A stretch of 64,000 nucleotides of DNA from Cacajao melanocephalus (Eukaryota; Chordata; Mammalia; Primates; Pitheciidae): assembly GCA_963573385.1 (NCBI GenBank), contig CAUYLG010048349.1:17517-81516 (forward strand), given 5' to 3'. How positions within the stretch are numbered: position 1 is the stretch's first letter; each line of letters starts with the position of its first letter. Shown here in pieces: positions 53,626 through 64,000 of the stretch. Both the position numbers and the translations under genes were made by a program. The notes below the pieces were generated by a model. The model worked only from the letters and a program-made list of their open reading frames with translations, did no database searches and was not told where the DNA came from.

Positions 53626-53934
53626 ACTATGGTTCTATCATTTGTTTAGATTATTACTTAAAAGAAGCACACACATATTTAAGAATCAGTAGAAAGTTAA
53701 CGTGTTTATGGATAGGTCCTTGATCTCTAGTGTAAGATTCACTGCACTAAAACATACAAGCAGCTAGGTTATCAGAGCATTATACTGGCTCTGTGGGAAT
53801 CAGATCCAGACACCAAGCGTGAAGTTGCATGTGTTGAGTATCAGGCATCAGCCAGTAATATAGGGAGGGAATGACGATTGTACGAAGAACATTCCAGACA
53901 CAACACAGATGATGACTCCTCAACCAGTGGCACA

Positions 53935-54160
53935 CGCCTGATATGTTTTTTCCCTCTAATAAATCCAATCTATTTTTGCCCAAGTGAAATTTTATTTGTA
54001 CTTTCCTTATATCACCACTCACATTTTGCCTGGTCTTACAGTTTAAAATGTGGTACAGCTTTCTTTTTTGATGTTAATAGTCTGAGGGCAAGGATCATGT
54101 TCTATTCATTTTTGTACTTTTCATACAGCAGGCATACAAACATTTGTGGAATTGAATGTA
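53935..54160 (+). mobile_element. LINE-2 (L2) 3' fragment, sense
   Basis: 'gtctgagggcaaggatcatg', 'ttctattcatttttgtactt' and 'tttgtggaattgaatg' are the degraded L2 3' end. Confidence 0.78.
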
Positions 54161-54989
54161 TTAGCTAGATAAATCTTGAAAGTACCCTCTGCTATTTGCA
54201 TATCCAAGGTTTTTCTTAAAATTCCAGGAACTTTGCTCTTTATGTTATATTTCAGACTCGTTATTTTATTTACTACTACTGTTTTTTTTTTTTTTCTTTC
54301 TGGGAAAGACTCCTAAAATTGAAATGACTAAAGCTTAGTCTCTGATATTTGAACATACACCACATTTTTATTGCTCTTGGCTCTCAGGTACACTTTGCAT
54401 TTAATTTTCCTCTGAGAATAAATGTTGAGAACATTAGAAGCACTTATTTAGTTGATAATCTGTGTGAACAGAATTTATCTTTTCTAAACAGTTCCATAGC
54501 AATCTTGTAGAGAGAAGTTCTGGTAGAAGAGGCAGTAGAATGAGTTGTTCTTTAAAAAGGAAATTCAAGTTTGTAGAGAGATACCCAGATGTAGGCTTTA
54601 TGCATAAAATATTTTTCCTATAAGGAAAAGAAAAACAGCGCCTGACCTTATCAATAAACCATTATAAGATGTTTTCAGTGAAGGTCCTAAGGACATTCCA
54701 ACTCTTCTTTTGGACTGAGAAATTCCCAGGTAGTGGTTGGGAGAAGAAGATCCAGAGGTCACAGTGGAATATCTAACAAAGGTATGAATCAATTGTATAG
54801 TACTTCAGAGAACAGAGAGAGACCAGACATATATGCATGGTAAGGCAATATTCTCATGATATTGATAAGAACTTTTTTTCCAAGTCCTATCTATCTTTCC
54901 ACCCATTCTGTCATTCATTTAACATTTTATTGAAAAATTAAACACAGATTCAAATAAACTGCACAAAGTAAGTATAACTTAATGCAAAG
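54161..54989. other. Unannotated non-coding DNA
   Basis: Nothing recognised except a T run at 54281-54296. Confidence 0.5.
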
Positions 54990-55155
54990 TTTCCCAAAAT
55001 GTCCAGATCAGCATTGCCTTAGAAGTTGTGAAAGAAGCAAATATTTGCACTCAGTGGAGATTTACTAAATCAGAAACTATGGGGCTGGGGCATTTATTTT
55101 AACAGGCCCTTCTGAAGCTTCCCAGGCATGCTTGAGTTTTGAGAACCAGTGGCTT
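54990..55155 (+). mobile_element. MER5A-like hAT-Charlie relic
   Basis: 'ttactaaatcagaaactatg', 'attttaacaggcccttctga' and 'gagttttgagaaccagtggc' follow MER5A order. Confidence 0.85.
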
Positions 55156-56499
55156 AGCGTGAACTAGCATGAGGTGGACACTTTGAAACCACCACCTCGC
55201 TAAACAAATAGAACTGCCAGTCACTCAGAAGCCCCTCCATGTGTGCCTTCCCAACCACAGTTCCTTCCTCCTTCCAAATTATCCACTCTCTTGACTTTTC
55301 CAATAATGACTACCTTGCCTTTTTATAGTTTTGTCACTGAATTGCATATCCCTAGCCACAATTGTTTGGTCTTTTCCATGGGTGTTAACTTATCTTTCAG
55401 TCTGTACATTCCCCCATTGTCCCCTTCTTTTCCATACATTATGTCTGATGAAGAACTTGGACTATTAGACCTATTGGAGGTTCCCAGAGTGAATTTTGCT
55501 GATTGCATACTCACTGTGCAGTGTAACATGTTCCTCTGAATTTCCTGAATATCAGCAGCTGGATATAGGGGTTTCATCACACCCTAGCCTGATCCGTTTC
55601 CTAAGACTGTGGGTGGGACTGAGCTTTTTTCATCAGGAGGCACATGATGTCTAGTTTTCACTGTCTTTTGATGTTAACAGCCATAGGTACCCAATACCTA
55701 GATTGATTGAGAGAAGCATAATGGTGATATTCTGTCATTTCATTTTCATTTATTAGCTGGAAAATCTTAGATGGAATAAATTTAAATCACTATGTGACTA
55801 CGCTGTGATAGATTCCACACGTGAAAAGCTGGCTGAATGCTCATTTTTCCTTTTCTTTGCTTAGTTTTCAAGATACTAAATTGCTTCCCTGTCATGTTCA
55901 GAAGGTGACCAATTAAAGAAAAAAGAAACCATGAACTACTAGGTTTAAACATACTGGAAGAGCATCAAACTGTGGCAAATCTTACCCTTGTTGAAGCTCA
56001 AATCATCCTGTTTTTGGCCAGTGGGAGCCTCTTCAACTTGGCTCTTGATTCCTTTTGATGCAACTCTAGCACTCTTTGATTCCTTCCTTTTCTGTTTCGG
56101 GCTCGTCTTGTATATTTCCTGCCCCAGACCAAGAATCAGCCATTTCTCTGAGAATGCACCCTGCTCTCCCAGTTTTTTTTTTTGATGGAAAATTATGTCA
56201 AAACCACAAACTAGATACTCATGACCACTGACTTGATTCTTTTTTTCTGAGTCTTTTCCATGGATAAAGCTGGGAAATACCCACATCTATATCTATAAAG
56301 CTTTTTCTATACTAATACATAGATGTTATATGTATTTAAATATATTTAGAGTTGAAATACCTGATGAGTTTATGCTGATATTTCCAATTTAGGACTACAG
56401 GGTTTTAACTTCTTCCGTATGGCATCTGTATCTTCTTTTTGCTGCCCAAACAATCTTGGTTCTCAAGGACATTTAGTATGCTAGATTGGAATATCTCAT
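55156..56499. other. Unannotated non-coding DNA
   Basis: A 113-codon minus-strand frame (55945-56286) and frames at 55243-55580 have no recognised protein features. No repeat family is recognised. Confidence 0.5.
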
Positions 56500-58060
56500 A
56501 ATTACTCATTTGCATGCTTCCGTATTACACACACAACATTAATACTACCACCACCAATTACGATTACTAAAAAGAGTTAAAACATTTGTGTGCATATGCT
56601 ATTCCCATTTTCCCCTGATATTTTATAGTTATACCTAATCTATTTTATCAGATAATAGTTATTAATGCTATACTTTCTTCTGTTTAACCTCCATTTAATG
56701 TTAGTTCTTAGTTTCATACATTTGATGGTCATCACCATCTTCGTGTCAGTGACATACTGGTCATTTGGTTGTCCAAAGCTCATTCTGTAGTAGTTGCCTT
56801 AGAAAGAAGTTATGGTAACATTATACCCTGAGTTCTTAAGTAGAGAAAACACTGTTTCTTAAGTAGAGAAAAGAATGTTTTCTCTACTTAATGTTCATTT
56901 TTGCTTGGATATAAAATCCTTGGCTTATATTTTCTTTCACTGAGTGCCCTAAATACATTAGATCATATCTTTCTGGCATAAAACACTGTCAAATTCTGGT
57001 GATAATCCAGTTTTCATTTTTTCTTACAAGCCACATTCTCTTTTTGGCAAGAAGCCCGTGGAGATTTTTTTTTTTCTTTGAAGTCTTGTCATTTTACTAG
57101 CATATGTCTTGATGTTGATAGTTATGGGTTGTTCTCACATATGTAGTTTCTTTTTTTGTATCTTAAAGTTTTCTTGAATTATAGTTTTTAAAATTTGTTA
57201 TGTTTTCTTGTTTTACTGTTTCTGCCTTCTTTAGAGATTCCTATTGTCCTTATGTTGCATCTTACTTGTCTGTCTTCAAAATTTATCATATTCTTGAAGC
57301 CTTCTGATCTTTCTTCATTTCTTTTTATTTTAAAAAATTTTAATTTCTCCCTCCTACTTCTGAAGAGTTATTTCGTTTTGTTATTCACTTTAAGTTTCTT
57401 CTAGTTAAACCTTTTTAAAGAAAATTTCAAATTCTTTTCTAAGCTCTGTCACCTAATTTCTGAACTTTCCCTAGTTCCAATTGATATTGTTCTTTCATGT
57501 CTAGCATGTTTTCTTAGTGTCTTTTGGCAAATTTGGAAATTGTATGTTGCAATCATGATCTGATTTTGGAGTCAGTTTTCCTGGTGTGCTTTCATTGTCT
57601 GTGGAGATGTTGTTTTACTCCTTTTTCTCTTTTATCCTTATTGCACTATTGTGTGGAATTTTATCTCCATACTTTTCTGTTGCTCATTTTCCTCACGTTT
57701 TAGAAAGAGACTTTGTTCAGATAGATTTTTCTAACTTCACAGAGCTCCGTCTGTTTTTAGGTCGTGTTTTCTAAAAAACTTGCTTCGTAAAATTTTTGAT
57801 TGTTTTTTCCTTTTCCACCCTTACCTGAATCTTCTCATTTTTTTTTTTTTCTGTTTTGCTCAATTTTATTTTTCCCAGCAATTTATCTCCAGTATGGGAT
57901 CTTGTTGTGAGAGCAGCAGGTGCTGACTAGTTGTGTAGCTATTTGTGATTTATCCTTACCTACTTGTATCTTGATGTTTGTGGGGATGCCTTTCTCCTAG
58001 TTTTGTTGTCAATGTCCATTAATTTGTTAATTTTTTGATTTCATAGCCCTGTCTCTCTAT
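56500..58060 (-). mobile_element. L1M/HAL1-type relic, antisense
   Basis: T-rich sequence with landmarks such as 'ttgcttggatataaaatcct', a 'tgtcttgatgttgatagtta' block and several 'ttttctt' runs resembles the antisense 5' portion of L1M or HAL1. Identification is weak because the copy is old. It contains the repeat cluster at 56833-56891. Confidence 0.5.
56833..56891. repeat. Direct plus inverted repeat cluster
   Basis: The 17-mer ttcttaagtagagaaaa occurs at 56833 and 56856 (23 bp apart). Its complement follows at 56877-56891. The second direct copy and the inverted copy form a perfect 14-bp stem with a 5-base loop; the first copy matches the inverted one over 15 bp. Confidence 0.93.
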
Positions 58061-58834
58061 ATGTAGGAATTCTGGGAGATCCAAAAACTATGTCACTGTT
58101 ACCACTGCCATCTCCTCAAGAATTCCTCAGCTTTTAAAATGATGATTTTTGAAATTTTAGACTCTATAACTTGAGAGATAATAGCATTTTTGGACCTGGG
58201 ACAAAAAAGTTTTTAATTATGAGAAGTAATGAAAAGAATTGGCTTCTAAAATGCAATGCAGAGATGCATAAACTTATTCTCTTTGTCTCGCCCAATTACA
58301 GAGCAAAATAGATGACAATACAGAAGTAAACATGGTCTGGAGTAGAAGTAGGTTAATCACCATGCTTTAGACTTATTTTCAGTATATATACTTTATTTCT
58401 TCATTAAGTGAAGAAATTTATATAGTCCCTTACAATGGACAGATACCATATGAAGTGTTTAAAAAATATGTTGGCCCTTGCCTGTCTGGCCTACCTTGCA
58501 ATGCTGTGTATAACAAAATTATACACGGAGGCCCTGAGATCTGGCTAAGGGAAGTGGGAGGGAAGTGGCTTTCCCAATACTACACAATACTTTGAAAATT
58601 AGACCATAAGTCTGGATATCTGTAACTCCCAATCCAAGATTCCTTCCACCCCAATATTCAATCTCATTACTAAGTATCAAGAAAATAGATTTGTTAGCAC
58701 CAAAGGAGAAAACTTTCTGACATTGAGGGTGTGCTATTTTGTGAAGAATGTTGTGAATTCTCTGTTCTTAAAAAGCCAGTAGTGCAGCTCTCACTGTAGA
58801 GTTCTTTGTTCAGGCTTACACAGCTATCACCATT
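58061..58834. other. Unannotated non-coding DNA
   Basis: Nothing is recognised. Confidence 0.5.
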
Positions 58835-59010
58835 CACCAGGTGATTTGCTGTATTCCAGACATCATTGGCTGCTTTGTATACATATTTTTATTTAACCCT
58901 CACCACCTGGCAAAGCATTCGCCTCATCTCTAGTTTACACATAAAGAGACTTATTTTAACTCGGAGTATGTTGTCCAAAATTACCCTGCTAATAGACTGG
59001 TGGTTCTACG
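58835..59010 (-). mobile_element. MIR SINE, antisense
   Basis: 'ttttatttaaccctcaccac' and 'tagtttacacataaagagac' follow antisense MIR order. The 137-codon frame at 58866-59279 starts inside it and is not taken as a gene. Confidence 0.75.
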
Positions 59011-59748
<738 letters not shown>

Positions 59749-61569
59749 AAGAACCTTTTGCCTGATCTTTTCTATTATTCATTGACCCAGACAATTGTCA
59801 CAAGGACCATGTGAGACTGGAGAGCCCAGGAAATTGCTCACACTCTGCTGATGAAGAAACTGAACCAGGCCTTCATCTTTTCAAGGTCTAGTCACACCCA
59901 GCACCCTCCGACCTTGCCCCTTTCCTCACTCTGATCCCTCTAGAATCTGCTGCACACACCAACCAACTCAGGCTCTAAAGCTCTACTTTCGTAAGATTAC
60001 TTTGCTGTCCTAAACTCATTGGCTTTTTTTCAGTGCTCCTCAAATCAAATCTGAACTCCTCTGCCTGCAAGACTCTCCTTCTGTTCTTTTCTTGACCACC
60101 TTGGCTGACAGCTCTTGGAGAAGAGGGCTTAGATTGATAATAGTCTGTGATCCTTTCCTTCCACTTTGCCTGGCTCTGCCAGTTCACGGAGTAACATTTT
60201 CTTTTCCACAGTTACTGTAAAAAGAAATCGATTCTTTTTAGCTAAAGTAAATGACATCCAACTCTCCTTTCATGGAAAAAAGGCACTAACGTGCTCACAG
60301 ATACCATCTCGGGAATGGATGGATATTCTTGCTGTTTCCCTTCCAGGGCAATGAAGAACAAACGTAACTGGTGAATGGCCATTCCACATGGAAGGGAAGT
60401 GGTAACTGAGACGAGCCTAGTGCACCTCTCAGTAGGATTCATGGTATTTCTATATAATTTCCACTTACAAATTACACATCAAATAATATCAAATGGAAAG
60501 ATGGGATGGGTCATATGCCCAATCCACATTTATGTCTTCAAAATACGCTTCAAACAACAAAGCCACATGTATATGTTAAAAGGCCTAGTAAACTTCTAGA
60601 ACACTCAAAAATCCTGATTGCCAGGATCTGTTAGTCACACCACTCCAAACAGGGTTTCGACAAAACACCTTTTCCCAATAGAGGTTACCTCCACAAGAAG
60701 ACCTGGGGAAGATCACATTTGTATGTGTGTGGCCAGCAGCATTCACCAGGGTACGTACCTCAAGGAAGCTTCAAATGGCCATTCAGTGTGCCCTCAAAAG
60801 GGAGCCTCAGAGGAGCATTCAGACCATTTGCTTAAATCATTGTGTGCTCATTAAGATGGGCAGAGCTGCAGACTCAACTAAAGATCTGGTAGTTCATCTG
60901 GGTCCAGGGATTTTCTTAACTAAACACGTTAAAGGAGCCAGATAGGTTGCTGCCTACTGCCAGTTTATCAGTTTTACTTTCCTCCTTGGCTACGGTGCTA
61001 TTTTGCTCTTTGGCATAATCCCCTTGAGAATCCAGAATCCACTGGCAGGGAGAGCTCTGGGTCTTAGAGCGATATGACTAAAATGTACGAGATTTATTCT
61101 GATGGTCCCTGTCACATTAGCAGATGGTGGCATTTACCATGCTGATGGGAGAGGAGTCCTGGTGCTCTCAGCCACAGATGGCCCGGGAGGCTGTCCCAGC
61201 AGCAGCACCTCAGCCTCTCCAACACACGCGTGGTAGTTAGTTGTTCCCTCTCTTTGTTCCGGTACCACTTAGATTTGCATTTCTTTCATGCTATTCATTG
61301 GTGGTGGTTATAGTAATCTGTTTCGAAGCATGCTCCCCATACCAGGCTGACAAGGTTTTAGGGGCAGGGACCTGGCTTCTCTTCCAGGGATTGAGAGACG
61401 CAACACTATGCTCAAGGTCACAAAGATGGTGAGTGGCAGCAGGGTAGGATTCTAAGCCTCATTCATCAGTCTCCCAAGTTCAGACTCTTAATTAGAAGGC
61501 CTGCCGTATCATAGAAATCACAACGGTCCTCTAAAGGAAAAATAATGGGTGTGAAATTGCGGATTGTCC
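59749..61569. other. Unannotated non-coding DNA
   Basis: About 1.8 kb. 59840-60180 may hold an old L2-like fragment, but evidence is thin. Overlapping frames on both strands near 60160-60945 have no protein family signal. Confidence 0.45.
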
Positions 61570-61805
61570 AATGATAATTACAATAGGAATCGTTTATTGG
61601 GTTCTTAGAAACTGAACTAATCATTTTACAGGCATCATTTCAGTTAATCCTTTTAATAGTCCTGTGCATGGGGAATGTCATCACCATTTTCAGAAGAGAA
61701 AATTCAGTGTCAAAGGGGCTAAATACTTGTCAACCAGGTCACACGGCTAGTAAGTAGCTCCAAGTCAAACCCAGATTGGTGTGACTCCAAAACCCTGGTC
61801 TTGGG
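61570..61805 (-). mobile_element. MIR SINE, antisense
   Basis: 'aaatacttgtcaaccaggtc' followed by 'acacggctagtaagtagctc' is the antisense core; the copy is nearly full length. Confidence 0.88.
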
Positions 61806-62259
61806 CATCTGAGAACCCTACCATCTGTAGGTACCTTGCTTTATCTAGGCTCATACCCTGGAGGTGATTTGTTGTTACCTTGAACATAAGAAACATACAG
61901 GGGGATAAGCAGACTCTGAAAATATCAAGTTCGTTCCTCTGAATCAAATCCAGAAAATAATTATCTTACTTTCATTTGAACTTAGTGGGGACTGTGGGAG
62001 GGGCTACTGAAAATGACCAGCTCTTTCCTCTGCCAGGCTTCCTACACATATGCACACATGCACGTATACACACACACACACACCCCACTGCATGCTTACA
62101 CAGTGATAAAGCAAGTGGCTCTGGCAAGGCCCCCAACAGGGGGATTGCTGTGGCGACGGTGATGGTAGGAATGTTGCCTTATGTTAGTGTACCTTGTATT
62201 GTTTACATGTATTGATTTCCTCTACCTCAAGGTCAGGTAGCTGACCCAGTGTTAGTCTT
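61806..62259. other. Unannotated DNA with a (CA)n patch
   Basis: A CA-rich tract lies at 62050-62084. Nothing else is recognised. Confidence 0.5.
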
Positions 62260-62365
62260 TTTCCTCATATAGGGAGAAATTGAGTGTCAGAATAACTAAG
62301 TGACATGGAGCTGATCCAAACTCAGGACTTCTGTTTCCCGATGGAGTGCACTTTCTGCTAGAATA
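62260..62365 (-). mobile_element. MIR SINE fragment, antisense
   Basis: A degraded 'gggagaaattgagtgtcaga' core then 'ccaaactcaggacttctgtt' suggests antisense MIR. Confidence 0.6.
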
Positions 62366-62529
62366 ATAGCTTTCAAACTGTGGTGGGTGGAGGAGCCCCG
62401 GAAGCCATCATAACGAGTGGGGACCAGGGGACTCAAAGCCCCACACCCTGCTTCAACTGGAGCAGCTCTGCTTTTATCTGACTGGTGTAGAGGGCTCTGC
62501 GTGTGGTTTTATTTTACAGAAGGGTCTGA

Positions 62530-62885
62530 TGTTCTAACAGTTCACTGTTGTTGGGTAACAAACCACTACCAAAAGTTAGTGAATTGTTGTTGCCCATACC
62601 TGTGTGGCTTGGCTGGGTTCTGCCAGGCTGCTGTGCTGCAGGTGGTGGCTGCGGGGCAGCTCGATGGCTCTGTTCCTCAGGCCTCTCACTCTCTTTGAAC
62701 AGGGAGATAGATGGGACGTGCTCTCTACATCTTCTTTCAGGCTTAGACTTGGAACTGGTGTGCTGTCGCTTCCAAAGCAAGTTGCATGGCTGTGCCCAAA
62801 GTCAAGGGGCAGGGAAGTACATTACTCATAGTGAGGCGATGGCAAGGGAATGGACGCAGAGACGGGTGAAGAACTGGGGACAATA
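62530..62885 (+). mobile_element. Old repeat, family not assigned
   Basis: 'ttgttgggtaacaaaccact' followed by 'gcttggctgggttctgccag', 'aggcttagacttggaactgg' and 'gtcgcttcc' follows an old LTR- or transposon-like family that I cannot name. Open frames over 62417-62886 on both strands fall inside it. Confidence 0.5.
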
Positions 62886-63654
62886 ATGCAATCTACAGGT
62901 CCGTGGAAAAACTGTATCATCACTGCTCTGTTGAAGTTAGGCTATTAAAGTCCTTCAAGCCTTATGTATCCATAAAATCAAAAGGAAGTGCCTGTTGTAT
63001 TGTAAAAGACGAAGGACTTATACCCAGAGATAATCAGGCCTGAGGACTGTTGCTTCTGAGTGGCTGCCAGTTTGGGTTGTGGTCAGTGTTTTCTATCTTT
63101 TCATCATCATTACTCAGGTAGGATGGATGTATACATGTGTGTGTGTGTGTATCAGACACAGAGAGGTGCAAAATAAAAGCATGCGTCTGTCTATCAGCCA
63201 TGTCAGCCTCCATCTTTGTTTTAGTCTGTGCTTTATCTTCTCCCTCCTTTCAGTGCTGTCCCCCGACATATCCTGCAGGTTGGTCTGTAGATCCAGTCTC
63301 TCCCCCGCCACTCTCTCCTTGTTTGTTGTCCTGGTGTCACTGCACCTCTGAGCTGTAAGTCTTTACCTTCTGAAGCCATTCCTAAGACCATCATTAAAAC
63401 CTGTGGTAGTTTATAATTTCTTACATGAGGCTGGCTAATTTGCCTTCATAAACTGTCAGATTCGGGTAAGGTCATTGAATTCTGTCATCTTTGAAAGTGG
63501 TTCAAGCAAAATGGGTAAGAGACCAAACAAGGATAAAATCTCCCTAGAACACAGTATGCTAGCATTGCTCTATCTCAATAAATATTCTACTGGGTAACTC
63601 CTGCACCACTTTTTAAAGTTTTATTTCTGAGCTATTACTAATGTTTATTTCTTT
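62886..63654. other. Unannotated DNA with a short (TG)n
   Basis: A TG patch lies at 63136-63151. No gene or repeat family is recognised. Confidence 0.5.
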
Positions 63655-63688
63655 TACATATATATATATGTATATATATATATATAAA
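63655..63688. repeat. (TA)n microsatellite
   Basis: TA units with one 'tgta' interruption, directly beside the antisense L1 3' end. Confidence 0.93.
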
Positions 63689-64000
63689 AATTGCACTTTA
63701 GGCTCTGGGGTACATGTGCAGAACATGCAGGATTGTTGCATAGGTACATGCATGGCAATGTGGTTTGCTGCCTCCATCCCCGTCTCATACATCTGGCATT
63801 ACTCCCCGTGTTATCCCTCCCCAACACCCTGCCCCCTCCTGTCTCTCCCCTAGTCCCCGCAACAGACCTCAGTGTGTGATGCTCCCCTCCCTGTGTCCAT
63901 GTGTTCTCATTGTTCAACACCCACCTATGAATGAGAACATGTGGTGTTTGATTTTCTGTTCTTGTGTCAGTTTGCTGAGAATGATGGTTTCCAGATTCAT
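63689..64000 (-). mobile_element. L1 (primate, L1PA/PB-like) 3' end, antisense, cut by the window edge
   Basis: 'gcactttaggctctggggta', 'catgtgcagaacatgcagga' and 'cctatgaatgagaacatgtg' to 'tttgctgagaatgatggttt' is the antisense 3' UTR of a primate L1. The element continues past 64000. It may be a long copy, which cannot be seen here. Confidence 0.93.

Overview
This window reads as primate, almost certainly human-type, nuclear DNA. It carries more than twenty Alu elements, primate-age L1 3' ends (14790-15420 and the right edge), MaLR solo LTRs, MER1, MER5 and MER20 hAT elements, and many eroded MIR, L2 and L1M fragments. I found no protein-coding gene I can defend, no RNA gene, no CRISPR array and no prokaryotic gene layout. 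The longest open frames (up to about 160 codons) either overlap recognisable repeats or lack any recognisable protein feature, so the segment is best read as intergenic or intronic sequence.

Layout. 1-5 kb: MER5A-like copies, an antisense L1M relic, MIR and a C-rich G-quadruplex motif. 5-10 kb: two Alus, MIRs, an MLT1 solo LTR with a near-perfect target duplication, and a 24-bp-arm hairpin at 9444. 10-12.5 kb: a long antisense LINE-2 copy split by an Alu. 14.3-15.4 kb: a TG/CG Z-DNA-type tract and an L1 whose 5' part is inverted. 16-20 kb: Alus on the minus strand stacked into antisense L1M relics. 22-25.5 kb: an L1M relic broken by a J-like Alu and an AT-rich palindromic block. 25.9-26.3 kb: a MaLR (MST/THE1-class) solo LTR. 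26.9-30.2 kb: two antisense L1 copies, the second carrying a 65-bp block that recurs beside MER20 at 30.7 kb. 31.5-32.6 kb: MER1B and a long hairpin. 33-41 kb: Alus with clear target duplications, L2, MER1A, a GC-richer block with splice-like signals, and an internally deleted Alu. 42-44 kb: a largely repeat-free stretch. 44-54 kb: Alus, MIRs and an MLT1 split by an Alu. 54-64 kb: MER5A, an L1M/HAL1-like relic with a direct-plus-inverted repeat cluster, an Alu, MIRs and the start of another antisense L1.

There are no genes to connect into a pathway. The observations of most interest are structural: two unusually long hairpins (9444-9503 and 32570-32631), a locally templated duplication ending exactly at a MER20 boundary (29839/30696), a direct-plus-inverted repeat cluster (56833-56891), and the inverted L1. 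I did not find an undescribed biological system; these are candidates for local rearrangement scars or small-RNA-type hairpins. Repeat names and boundaries come from recalled consensus sequences rather than an alignment, so edges of old elements are approximate.
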